The translations under genes and the position numbers were made by a program. Source: Verrucomicrobiia bacterium (lineage in GTDB: Bacteria > Verrucomicrobiota > Verrucomicrobiia > Verrucomicrobiales > DEV007). Taken from it: 64,000 nt of DNA. Below the pieces are notes generated by a model. That model did not search any database. It saw only the letters and a program-made list of their open reading frames with translations, and was not told the origin of the DNA. Every line of letters starts with the position of its first letter. Within the stretch, counting starts at the first letter, position 1. Of this stretch, positions 23,845 through 33,314 are shown piece by piece. The stretch covers positions 1 to 64,000 of the forward strand of contig JAGROY010000140.1 of the NCBI GenBank assembly GCA_020439995.1, written 5' to 3'.

Positions 23845-26800
23845 TCAGTCGCGGCGGACTTTGTTGCGGATCGACTCTGGTACCTCCTTCCACAGCGGCC
23901 CCAGCGCTTCTCGCAGTTGCTCTTGATCTACGGCTTTCAACGCAGTGTCTTTCCCAAGGTCGTTGATCACAAGTTCAGCGTCAAAGATCAGGTCGGAACT
24001 CGCTGGGTCGTACTGGTGCACGGCGATCGCCAGAGTGTTCTCGCCAGGAAGCAGGCGTTCAGTGGCGAAGGGGCCGGGGAAATAGCGGCTCTCATCGGCT
24101 CCTGATGTTTTCTCCAGCGCCCGTGTGGCAGGTGTGAGGTTGCCAGCTGGTAGATTGTCCCTGCGTACCTCTTCGCCATTGAGGTAAACGACTGCCGCAT
24201 CGTCGCGCAGGATACTGAAGGCGATCCGCTGCACCGTTTCGTTTTCACGAAGGAAGAATCTGGTGCGGAAGTAGGTCACAATGGGCTTCGACTGACGACG
24301 GCCGCCGAAGTCCACTGAAGTGCGGACTTTGGTGGATCCATAGCCAAGTGGAGCTGGGCCGCTCAGCCAGGATTCGTCGCTGGCGGATGGCTTCATCCAT
24401 CCGTCAGCCTGGGGAGCATTCGTGTATCTCCAGGAGTGCCCTTTGTGGATCAGCGAAACGATGCCGCCCGGCTTCCCCAGAGCCACATGCATGGAATTGA
24501 AATCCGTCAGCGCGCTGTCGAGCCGTCCTCCTGTAGAGCCTTTATCTTCGCGCTCCAGTTGCTGCAAAGTCTGCGCTGCCAGGAAGCCGAACGCCCATGC
24601 CTGCAAGTCGTTGCCGGATGCCTGCGCTTTGAGCCGGAGTGCCCGGAATACCGCAGCGGCGCTGAGGCGGCCCTGTGTCGAGTCCGGCTGAAGCTTGAGC
24701 CCGTTGGCAGCGAATTGCAGCATCTCCACCGCGTCGCGTTTTTCTGAAAGTGTCAGGATCCGCAGCTCTTTGAGCGTATTTTGGAATGCCACATTCTCGC
24801 TCTTGTCGAGCCGCTTCGCATCCAGTGTCTTCAGCGCTGCCAACGCTTCGGCAAAGCGTCCGTGGCGCTCGAGGAGATTTGCTTTTGCCAGGAAAGCCTT
24901 GGTGTACTGGCTGTTCTTTGCCGCAGGAGCGGCTTCGATCGCCACATCCCAACTGGCAAGCGCTGCGTCGATCTGGCCCGATCTTTCCTGAATGCCTGCC
25001 AGCTCTTCCGCCGCGTATCCGCTGCGCGGGGTCGTAGCGATCAATTCTGGCCCAATCCGGCAGAGCAACTGATCCGTGGCAATGTTCGCTGATAGCAGGT
25101 CTTTGAATAACCGCTTCTGACTGGAGAAAGACTGATCGCACATCGCCCGGTAGACCAAGCTGTCGTTGATGCCCCGCGTTGCCGCCTCCTGTTCCGCAGT
25201 AGAAAGGTTGCGATCGTTCGCAGCGCTACGCAGCAGGGAATCGAACCATTTCAAAAATCCGTCGTGGCCGCTAAGCAAGTCGTCGCGCAGGGCGGTGTCG
25301 AGTTCTGTCCAGGCCGTTTCGAATGCGGCGGCCTCGCCATCGAGCGCGTGATAGATGAGTGCCAGTGCGGCAAAACGCCCAGTGAACTGCCCGTTCAGTT
25401 GGGTCAGCTCAGGACGGGCCAGGAGTGCGAGGAAGGCCGTGAGGTTTTCCTTGCGGAGTGGGGTTGCCCATTTCGCTGACTCATCGTCGAACGCCTGGTG
25501 CACACTGGACATCAGCGCGCCCACGGTCATCGCTACATCAAACGACCGTGGTGGTGAAGGCAAGGCATCCAGAAAGGAGATGAGCGCACCGGGGCCCTGG
25601 TTGAGAGATTGTCCCAGCCAGGTCGCGACGATGCGGCGCTTGCCGTCGCCTCCTGGCCTGGCGAACTCTTGCGGCTGGATGCTTGCACCCGCCCGCGCAT
25701 AGGCCTGTACCAGAGATTCGGTCACGTCGGGTTCTTCGGTGAACCAGCGCAGAGCCGCCATCTCGATCTCAGGAGCTGATCCAAAGTCGAGCGCCTGATA
25801 TTCTTCCGCCAGTTCGGTGAGGCGCCGCTCGCGCTCCCTGAAGGTTTGCGAATCGTTGGTTCCCGAAAGTGGTTGATCTGGAAGCGCTGCAACGGTGACG
25901 CGCAACAGCCAGCGAAGTCGCGCATCGTCGATCTGGGCAATGACCAGCGGCAGCCTCACGTTCGCGAGATCCTCGTCGTAGACATACTTTGAAATGTTGG
26001 GGCTGGCGGTGCGAAGGTCGAACAGCGGGGCGAACTCGACGAAGTAGTCGGCGGCAATCGCGGGCTCCGCGTAATGGAGCACCGTCAGCAGCCACCGGAG
26101 GTCGGCGCTGGTCACGGGCACCGCAGTGAGCTGCTTCAGTGCATCGTTGTTGCCCGATTGAACGCAGAGATCGATCAGTTCGCTCAGTAGCGCACTTGCC
26201 ACCAGATTCGGTCTGGAAGCCGGGGTGGCGGAAAAATCGTCTTGCAGCCGGGTGGCCCAGGCTGTCGCGACCGTGCCGAATGCACCAGCGAACTCTGGTT
26301 CGGTCGCGTGTATTCCCGCGTGGCTGAGCAGCGCCCTTGCGTGTGCCGGAAGGACAGCGCCCTCCTTCATGCCAGCCTCCATCGCACCCCATCCAGCCAC
26401 GTGCACGGGCAGTGGGAGCAAGTCACCCCATTCGTTGAGAACGGTTTCAGCGATCAGCAGCCGGGCCATGGCTGGCAGTTCGGGAGAGGCAATGCGCTCC
26501 AGGAAGTAGTCTGCGTGGCTAGCTCCGGCCGTGGCATCATCGCTGAGGCGCGCCAGTCCCATCTGGCCAGCGATCAGCATTTCGCGTGCGAGCGCAGTGC
26601 GTTTTGGGCTGGTAGACAGGGTCGCCTCTCGCCGTAGAGCGTCCAGCAGTTCCTTGAACTCATCTTCGCTGCTGGCCATGCGCTGAAAGAACGTGTGGTA
26701 GCCTGGCATCGCGGTCACAATGTTTTCCTCGGATAGGTCTGCCTCCAGCTGATCCAGCGCTGACTTGATTGCATCCGTCGCAGGCGAGGACAGTTCTCCA

Positions 26801-27336
26801 TTTGTGATCGACGAAATAAGGAACCCGACCCGATAGCGATCCACGAACACTCCTTCACCGGCAATCACTCGTAAGGCGCTGAGCGCAAAATCAGCATGTT
26901 TCAGTCCGGGTTGCGTTTCCAGCCCCGCTCCGCCGATCATCAACTGATTGTTCAGGTATCCAGCTACCGTGATCCTCTCATTGAACTGGATGCCCCACTC
27001 GCGCGACGCTTCGGCTGCATGAATCAATGCAATCGCTTTCTGGAAAACGTTCATTGCCTCGGCTGCGGACCCCTTTGTAATCAACTCCGTCAGAACTTCG
27101 TCAGTCTCACTCAAGAACTGCAGAGGATTGAGCCCCAGAGCGCGGAATTGCTCTGCTTCCAGAATGTGTCGGGCGCGTTCCTCGACGGTGACTGCCACCT
27201 CTGCCGGGAACTCTTCGACCGGCTCCGGCGCGGCGTCTTGCCCGCTTCCGCTGCCCGTCAAACCGACCAACACTAGAAAACAAAGCGTTAACCGCCTGAT
27301 ACAGAATTGAATATCGTACCTTGGCTGAATCCTCAT
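23845..27336 (-). CDS. Large secreted repeat protein with C-terminal galactose-binding-like domain
   Basis: The product is about 1163 aa. I chose the ATG at 27336 because it places a signal peptide (RRLTLCFLVLVGLTGSGSG) at the N-terminus; the frame is open 35 codons further upstream. Most of the protein is alpha-helical and Ala/Leu-rich, with TPR-like segments near residues 770-860 (SGQIDAALASWDVAIEAAP, HGRFAEALAALKTL). The last 200 residues form a beta-sandwich with SGPAPLGYG, TYFRTRFFL, DDAAVVYLNGEEVRRDNLP and GENTLAIAVHQYDPASSDL, a module common in Planctomycetes/Verrucomicrobia. No catalytic site is recognised. Confidence 0.75.
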   Translation of the reverse strand: MRIQPRYDIQFCIRRLTLCFLVLVGLTGSGSGQDAAPEPVEEFPAEVAVTVEERARHILEAEQFRALGLNPLQFLSETDEVLTELITKGSAAEAMNVFQKAIALIHAAEASREWGIQFNERITVAGYLNNQLMIGGAGLETQPGLKHADFALSALRVIAGEGVFVDRYRVGFLISSITNGELSSPATDAIKSALDQLEADLSEENIVTAMPGYHTFFQRMASSEDEFKELLDALRREATLSTSPKRTALAREMLIAGQMGLARLSDDATAGASHADYFLERIASPELPAMARLLIAETVLNEWGDLLPLPVHVAGWGAMEAGMKEGAVLPAHARALLSHAGIHATEPEFAGAFGTVATAWATRLQDDFSATPASRPNLVASALLSELIDLCVQSGNNDALKQLTAVPVTSADLRWLLTVLHYAEPAIAADYFVEFAPLFDLRTASPNISKYVYDEDLANVRLPLVIAQIDDARLRWLLRVTVAALPDQPLSGTNDSQTFRERERRLTELAEEYQALDFGSAPEIEMAALRWFTEEPDVTESLVQAYARAGASIQPQEFARPGGDGKRRIVATWLGQSLNQGPGALISFLDALPSPPRSFDVAMTVGALMSSVHQAFDDESAKWATPLRKENLTAFLALLARPELTQLNGQFTGRFAALALIYHALDGEAAAFETAWTELDTALRDDLLSGHDGFLKWFDSLLRSAANDRNLSTAEQEAATRGINDSLVYRAMCDQSFSSQKRLFKDLLSANIATDQLLCRIGPELIATTPRSGYAAEELAGIQERSGQIDAALASWDVAIEAAPAAKNSQYTKAFLAKANLLERHGRFAEALAALKTLDAKRLDKSENVAFQNTLKELRILTLSEKRDAVEMLQFAANGLKLQPDSTQGRLSAAAVFRALRLKAQASGNDLQAWAFGFLAAQTLQQLEREDKGSTGGRLDSALTDFNSMHVALGKPGGIVSLIHKGHSWRYTNAPQADGWMKPSASDESWLSGPAPLGYGSTKVRTSVDFGGRRQSKPIVTYFRTRFFLRENETVQRIAFSILRDDAAVVYLNGEEVRRDNLPAGNLTPATRALEKTSGADESRYFPGPFATERLLPGENTLAIAVHQYDPASSDLIFDAELVINDLGKDTALKAVDQEQLREALGPLWKEVPESIRNKVRRD

Positions 27337-27860
27337 CGTCGCACGGGTTGCTGCTCTCACGGTCGGAAGCATAACTCGATCTCGGCGGGATTCCAAGCTC
27401 TCCCATACATGCCAGCGAAAATTGGACGTCATGTTCGACAAGTATTACCCCGGTAATTTCTCCGGCCTTGATACTCGTGATGCAACTGCGAGAAATTGAA
27501 GCGAAACCCGATTTTGCAGTCAATCACGCACACCCCTTCATGCCTACCAATCGTGAGGGAAGTCCAACGGGCTCTTCCGCTCCTTACCCGTCCGGGAGGG
27601 AACGGTTTGCACGTAGATCATCGTCGTTCGCACATCGCTGTGTTCCCAGGCGATCTACCGCCTCCCGGCGGTGAATTCCAAAGACAACTCGGTACCTGCG
27701 CTAGGTTGGGTGCGGAAAGAGTGCGGTAATCAATTGATTTGGAGAATATCAGATAACTTCAAGGAGCTTTTTGGTCAGGGGGACGCGTCTGGTGTTGAAA
27801 AACGCTGTCGAGACCGATGCACTCCAGATCGTTGTTGCAATGAAGCCGCGCCTGTTGGTG
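27337..27860. other. Gap holding a recombinase scrap, otherwise unassigned
   Basis: About 520 bp separate two minus-strand genes. Apart from the 108-bp tyrosine-recombinase remnant, I see no gene, RNA or strong terminator. It looks like the residue of an old mobile-element insertion. Confidence 0.45.
27544..27651 (-). pseudogene. Tyrosine recombinase (integrase) C-terminal scrap
   Basis: The minus-strand frame reads WEHSDVRTTMIYVQT, then KSPLDFPHDW and a stop. This matches the last motif of phage/integron integrases, (L)GHSDVxTTMIYTHV...SPLD. It contains the catalytic His and the nucleophile Tyr. Upstream the frame breaks at a stop 6 nt before the Trp codon, and no further recombinase residues are seen. 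Only about 35 codons survive, so it is a remnant. Confidence 0.72.
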
Positions 27861-30188
27861 TCAGTTCGATGCTGCTGACTGTTTCAAAGCATCTCTTACG
27901 ACACCCTGTGTGACTATCGTCGGAAACTCAATAATTGGGCCGTTCGGGGGGACGATCAGATTGTAAGGGATTCCGCTCGAGCCGAAGGCGAAGAGGGCCT
28001 CGTCATAAAGAGCATTGGAATTGGTCATATCTGCCAGCATCATCACTACTCCATTACTGCGGAGCTCTTCTTTCAACTGATCAGAACCTGCGGATTCGAA
28101 GACAACTGTCTCGTTTGTTTTGCATTGCAGTCACCAGTCGGCGGTGAAGTCAATGAATACTGTCCTGCCTTTCTTCCGGTGTTCCACCAGACGTTCGAGG
28201 GTGAGCGGCTCCCATTTCATTCCGTGGGAGTCAATCATTCCGCTGGAGTCCAGGGTAGCCACAGACATTGAACCGTTGTCGATCGAATGTTTCACCGCAT
28301 AAACACTTCCAGTGAATGCCAGCAGCAGTGTGATGCGGGCCGCCCAGCGTGTTCCCACTTTCTTGAAGGGCGTTCCAAATCGCCCGTAGATCCACAGTCC
28401 AAAGGCCAGGCTAAGCATCCCAACTAACAGACCCACGATACCGCTGACGCCCACCTGCTTTCCAAAGACCCAAACCAGCCAGACAACTGTCGCCAGCATG
28501 GGGAACGCCATGAATTGTTTAAAAGTCTCCATCCACGCTCCCGGCCTGGGGAGCTTTTGAATGAGTGCGGGAAAGAAGCTGAGCACGATGTAAGGAGAGG
28601 CGAGTCCCAGCCCTAACACTGTAAAAATCAGCAGCGTCTGTGCTGCCGACTGATTGAACGCAAAACTGATCGCGGGTGCCATGAATGGCCCAGTGCATGG
28701 TGAGGCGATCAGCACCGTCAGCAATCCTGAGAAAAACGAGCCCGACAGTCCCTTCTTGTTTTGCAGTTGGCCACCAGCCGTAGTGAGCGATGCGCCAAAT
28801 TCAAACAGACCAGCGAGACTTAATCCAAAGGCGAAGATCACGGCGATCATTGCGGCCACAAACCACGGCTGTCGCAATTGCTCACCCCACACGACATTTC
28901 CACCGGTCGAAAATTTGACGAGCAACAGAACGATCACCAGCGACCACATACTGAGCAATACCCCGGCTCCGAACGCCAGGCCATGCATCTTGATTCGCTT
29001 GCTGTCTTCCCCTGCCTGGCTCACGAAGCCCATGATTTTGATTCCGAGCACTGGAAAAACGCAGGGCATCAGATTCAGAATCAATCCACCCAGAAAGGCG
29101 AATCCAAGGATAGGCAGAAGGGTTTCCTTCTTTTCCTCCTTCGTCCCAAGGGGGGTCATCCCCCAGCTGATGACTTCGTCCAGTGCTGCTTTCTCAGCGG
29201 GTGTCATTGCCGTCGGAACGGCGGAAGGACTCGCTTTTGCACTGGCAGGTTGTTCAGCTTCGCCGACCCCGGCACCATCTGCATCAGGAATGGATGCCGC
29301 CACAGCCATCTCTCCACCTTCAGGTAATGTCACGGAAACGACCGTGCCATCCGATCCCCAGCCATTCTCAGCGTAAGCGAATCCTTTGAGTCCGGTCACG
29401 GCACCAGCGTCCTCTTCCTTTTCAAAAGTGGCCACATAGCTGTCGCCCTGCTTTTCTGCGGCTGCGGACGGTTCCACAAGTACTCCTTTGGCTAGATGAT
29501 AGACGTGCACTTTGCCTTCTTTCATCTCGCCAGATGGTGTGATCTTTACCTGAACGGACTTACCTTGATCCTCGATCGCTATATCGATCAAATCGGAATC
29601 AGCGGGTTGCTGCGCCCTTACTTTGTCGAACGCTGCCTTCAGTGCTGCGTCAGGGGTTGGAGCTTCTGAAACGACGGGAAGCTTAAGCTCGCCATTGTAG
29701 CTGCCTGGAGTGCAGATCTCGTCGCACTGCAGCCAGTTGGCCTTCAGTCCGATAGAGATATTTCCTCCCACTGCTACATTGTCAGCGACGGCGATGTCGG
29801 TAAGTAGATAGGCCGTGCCGCCGTAAACATTGCTGGTGCCGATCTCATCTTTCTTCGGCTCCGGCACTGGCCACTGGATGGGGCCAGCGGTGAGGCCTTC
29901 GGGCAGCGTCCAGTTGAGCTGAGTTGGTCGGCCAGTTCCGGGATTTTCCCAGTAGGTGTGCCAGGGGCCGCTGTGCACCATTTTCAGCGCGACCGTAAAA
30001 GTGGTTCCCGGCTGCACCGCCGAAACTTCGCTCACCAGCTCAGCGGCCACTTCTTCGCCCGGAGGCGTGGCTGCCGCGAATGGGTCGTTTACAAAGTTAG
30101 GGCCCTGTGCGTCCGAGCGATCGGGCGAGAACAGAACAAACGTGCACATCAACAGTGCGATGGAGCGGGCAACAGAAGGCATCAGCAT
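27861..30188 (-). CDS. dsbD: DsbD-family thiol:disulfide interchange protein, probable selenoprotein (UGA at 28131-28133)
   Basis: The frame is continuous over 776 codons apart from one TGA (28133-28131). Domains in order: signal peptide; DsbD-alpha-like domain with WHTYWENPGTG and WLQCDEICTPG; eight-helix transporter with the redox cysteines in NLMPCVFPVLGIK and ASPCTGPFMAP; C-terminal thioredoxin domain with VFIDFTADW, then the TGA, then LQCK, NETVVFESAG and GIPYNLIVPPNG. Homologues have Cys where the TGA stands (W-C-x-x-C-K), so the motif becomes U686-x-x-C689. The protein would pass electrons from the cytoplasm to periplasmic proteins. A SECIS-like hairpin follows the TGA. The alternative is a single-base Cys-to-stop mutation (TGC or TGT to TGA). 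Confidence 0.78.
28097..28113 (-). promoter_or_regulatory. Candidate bacterial SECIS hairpin
   Basis: Starting 18 nt after the UGA, the minus strand reads CGAGACAGTTGTCTTCG. It folds into a 6-bp stem (CGA-GAC with GTC-TCG), with one bulged U on the 3' side and the loop AGUU. The loop GU lies 25-26 nt from the UGA. Bacterial SECIS elements usually place a small hairpin with a G in the first loop positions at a comparable distance, and the E. coli fdhF element also has a bulged U. Confidence 0.55.
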
Positions 30189-30246
30189 TTCATTACAATA
30201 TGGATTGTGTGGAAGAGCCTCGGAGGAGGACTTCTATTCCAGAAAT

Positions 30247-30525
30247 TTACGGCTGGGAAGGTGAACTATCACTGAATGAAGGGCTCTTTCTGTGCTGGCC
30301 ATCAAAGATGATCGACTTTCCCTTCTCCAGTGTGAACTTCAGTGGGCCTAGTCCCGTCCCTTTGTGGCTTCCATCACAGAACGGGAGTGCCTCCGAGCTG
30401 CCGCAGGTGCACCACCAGTAGTCGCCAGCTTCGAGATTGAGGGTTTGGGGCTGTTTTTCATCATTTTCGGGATCTTCCATCTTGCCATTGTCGCGGGAAT
30501 TGGTGCTCTCGTCAAAGTAAAGCAA
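30247..30525 (-). CDS. CDGSH-type iron-sulfur protein
   Basis: The motif WWCTCGSSEALPFCDGSH fits C-x-C-x2-S-x3-P-x-C-D-G-S-H exactly, giving three Cys and one His ligands for a 2Fe-2S cluster as in mitoNEET-like proteins. The frame is 92 aa. The Met at residue 16 (MEDPENDEK, start at 30480) gives a more typical small CDGSH protein. No signal peptide is seen. It is divergent from the dynamin-like GTPase gene, with 68 nt between them. It may act in redox or Fe-S handling, like the DsbD-family neighbour, but no direct link is shown. Confidence 0.87.
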   Translation of the reverse strand: MLYFDESTNSRDNGKMEDPENDEKQPQTLNLEAGDYWWCTCGSSEALPFCDGSHKGTGLGPLKFTLEKGKSIIFDGQHRKSPSFSDSSPSQP

Positions 30526-30593
30526 CCTCCTGATCGTTCAATGGCAACGTCTGATCTTGCACAAACCGGGTGAACGAATAGGTTGCCCGGGTT

Positions 30594-33314
30594 GTGACAG
30601 ACCACGCAAACATACCCACAGCGCCAGACACTACATCGTTACTCGAATCGCTGACGCAACTGAGAGCGCTGGTATCGGGGGGAGGCAATGGAAAAGCCTT
30701 CGGCGTGGACGAGGGAGGTGCCTGTCATGAACGGTTTCTCGAACTCCGCCGCCTGGAGCGGAGCCTGAACCAGTACTTGTCACGCACCGGGCAGCAGTTG
30801 ACCTATGTGGGATTGTTAGGGCACTTCTCAGCGGGTAAATCCAGTACCATCAATGCGCTGCTCGAAGGTGCAGGTGAACGTGCCACTGGTCAGCATCCCA
30901 CCGATCGTGCGGTAACACTCATCACCCATCCGCAGAATGCGCAGGACTTGATCGGAATGCATCGCAGGGGCGAGGTCGAAGTCGGGGCCGCCCTGCAGGA
31001 GCATGACCTCCTGCGGGACGTCGTTCTAGTCGACACCCCGGGATCGGGCGATCCGCTGATCGTCGAGGAGATGGTTCGCGACTTTCTGCCCATCTGCGAT
31101 CACCTCGTCTACGTTTTCTCCGCCGCAGTCCCGCTGGACACCACCGATCTCCCGATACTGCAAAAGGCGCACAGTGAACTGCCGTTCATTCCGATGCAGT
31201 TCGTCGTCACCCGTGCCGACGAATTTAGGAAGGATCACCTCGCACCACTTACCGATTCCAACTTCGATCATCAAGCTGCGGATCACTTTGTCGGCGAATT
31301 CATCTCTCGACTGGAGGCCGCCGTGCCGGGCATGGAAGCGCAGCGCAGCGACTTCATCATCATCGACAATCGATCAGCCTTCCGGCTGGAGCGTCTGCGC
31401 CATGGGCTCGGCGCAATCAAGGTGACACCCGGGAAATCCAGAATACTCCACGCGCACAAGCTGCGCTACTTTGCCACGAGTGCCTCGCTCATTCACCAGC
31501 AGTTTATCGAGCAGCTTCAGGGAACTCTGGGCGCGCAGGAAGCACTGTTGAAAGCGGCGAAAGAAAACCATGCCCGCTACCAGAAAACAGTGGCGATGGG
31601 GCACAGCCGCCTCACTGAGAGCTGGCGGTTGCAGCTCCAGCAGTTCGAAACTCTGCAAAGTAGCTACAGGGATGAAATGGTCTCCCTTGCTTTTCGGCAG
31701 CAGATTCCGGAAAAGCTGGCGGATCTCCCGAAATCCAGCGCGGCGATCAGCGCTGCAATGGATGCAGCAAGGGCTTCCGCTACCGAAACGGCGGGCGCAT
31801 TAAGCTCCCAAATCGAAGCGTGCAGGCGGAAGGAATTTGAAACTACGCGGTGTCAGTTGATCGAAGAGATCACGAACGTCGCCGATCCAGAAGTGGTCAC
31901 GTTGACCATGGCAAGGCCTGGCGGCGTTCTGGAAGATGAGGCGTCTATTCAGCAATATTTTGTCCCGAGCGGTGAGTTGGAGGCTACACTACAATCGCTA
32001 CCCACCGTGTTCGCCTCCGAGCTGACGCGCCTGCACAAAGAAGCAGCCGGAAAATCCGAGGCACTCGGACGTTGGCTCGAACCAGGAAAGCTGTGCGAGG
32101 TGTCAACCGAACTGCTCGACACGTCAAAGCAACAGCTGGCGGCTATGCTCGACACCTTCCTTGAGTCTGTCGATGTCTACAAAGCTGCTGTGCTTTCGCT
32201 CAATGCCAGGGAACTGGCTGAGCGGGCCGGGGTGGTTCGTGCCATCGAGGCACTGGAAAAAGTGGAGATCCCGGCCGAGCGCCGTGACACCTGGCTTCGG
32301 AATGTGGTTGAGCGCATCTTCCCTGATCGGGCGATACAGGAGAAGGCTGCGCAGTCAGGCATCGCCGAGTTACGAGACGCCCTGGCATTCATACAGAAAA
32401 ACTTCACAACATGTGACATTGTGCCGGCTGCGGGTGACAGCGTTGCTGACTCAACAGCCGCTGAGGATTCGATCAGCGAGCTGCGTGAGGTGGCGCAATC
32501 AGCAGCACTTACTTTCCAGCGACGTGCCCATAAGGTATTCCAGGCGATCGGCGAATCCAAGGATGCCTCGCTTGCAGGGGATCAGAAGACATTGGAAGAA
32601 ACCGTCGCCCGTCTGCGCGAAGACAGAAAGCGCATCAGCAGGACGTTCGCCATCAGTGGTGCAGTCGCCGGGCTGATCCTGTTCATCCTGGCCAGTCTCG
32701 TGCTGCCAATTTTTCAGTCCTTCTCGGTCACTTCCGCCGGTATTGGCATCGTTCTGATCGGAGCAGGAGTCTTCGGCGGCACCCAGCTGGCGGACAAGTT
32801 CGACCGATCGCGCGCCGCACTGAAGGACTGCTGCAACGATTACCGGGAGAGGGCAAGGGCGACTCTGCTGGAGGCGCTTGCAGACGTCGAATGCCCAGAC
32901 AGCGAACCAACGTCGGCACACAAGGCCGAAATCTCAAACATCCTTCAGGCACACTGGAGCTCGCAAGTGAATCAAATCGTAGCCGCGAGCGTTGATCAAC
33001 ACCATTCCGAATACGAGAAATTGCGAGCCACCCGCGAGGAAATGGATCGCATTCGCAAGGATGCCCTGACATTGGGACAAAAGTTTTACCAGCACAATGC
33101 CAGCTGCTACAAGGATGTCGACGGCAATCTCGATCAACTGGCCGCAGTATCGGCAGAGATCAAAGAAGATGCGATTCTGCCGTCCTTTCGCCTGTTCGAA
33201 GACCGGACAGAAGAACTGTCCAATTTGCTTGCTGCTGTCCGCAGCATTCATTTTGAAGTCCCGACCGTCTCGGCCAATGCGCCGGCATCGGCAGCGACTG
33301 CGGCAGCGCGCTGA
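30594..33314 (+). CDS. Bacterial dynamin-like GTPase
   Basis: The product is 906 aa. GTPase motifs: G1 GHFSAGKSS (76-84), a G2 Thr in HPTDRAVT, G3 DTPG (147-150), and G4 TRAD (206-209) in place of TKxD. A long coiled-coil region follows (about 280-680). Two adjacent membrane helices, about 685-705 and 713-732 (SGAVAGLILFILASLVL and IGIVLIGAGVFGG), form the paddle-like membrane insertion of bacterial dynamin-like proteins. It should remodel or protect the cytoplasmic membrane. The start is GTG. The 3' end overlaps the convergent HTTM gene by 67 nt. A second dynamin partner is not present. Confidence 0.87.
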   Translation: MTDHANIPTAPDTTSLLESLTQLRALVSGGGNGKAFGVDEGGACHERFLELRRLERSLNQYLSRTGQQLTYVGLLGHFSAGKSSTINALLEGAGERATGQHPTDRAVTLITHPQNAQDLIGMHRRGEVEVGAALQEHDLLRDVVLVDTPGSGDPLIVEEMVRDFLPICDHLVYVFSAAVPLDTTDLPILQKAHSELPFIPMQFVVTRADEFRKDHLAPLTDSNFDHQAADHFVGEFISRLEAAVPGMEAQRSDFIIIDNRSAFRLERLRHGLGAIKVTPGKSRILHAHKLRYFATSASLIHQQFIEQLQGTLGAQEALLKAAKENHARYQKTVAMGHSRLTESWRLQLQQFETLQSSYRDEMVSLAFRQQIPEKLADLPKSSAAISAAMDAARASATETAGALSSQIEACRRKEFETTRCQLIEEITNVADPEVVTLTMARPGGVLEDEASIQQYFVPSGELEATLQSLPTVFASELTRLHKEAAGKSEALGRWLEPGKLCEVSTELLDTSKQQLAAMLDTFLESVDVYKAAVLSLNARELAERAGVVRAIEALEKVEIPAERRDTWLRNVVERIFPDRAIQEKAAQSGIAELRDALAFIQKNFTTCDIVPAAGDSVADSTAAEDSISELREVAQSAALTFQRRAHKVFQAIGESKDASLAGDQKTLEETVARLREDRKRISRTFAISGAVAGLILFILASLVLPIFQSFSVTSAGIGIVLIGAGVFGGTQLADKFDRSRAALKDCCNDYRERARATLLEALADVECPDSEPTSAHKAEISNILQAHWSSQVNQIVAASVDQHHSEYEKLRATREEMDRIRKDALTLGQKFYQHNASCYKDVDGNLDQLAAVSAEIKEDAILPSFRLFEDRTEELSNLLAAVRSIHFEVPTVSANAPASAATAAAR

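Noticed and set aside
28654-29376. 240-codon plus-strand frame inside the DsbD-family gene
   Set aside because: Antisense to strongly conserved membrane helices; no independent signal.
28131-30188. Reading the DsbD-family gene as a simply truncated 685-aa protein
   Set aside because: The conserved thioredoxin half continues in the same frame directly after the TGA, so truncation alone does not explain the sequence; pseudogenisation by one mutation stays open as an alternative.
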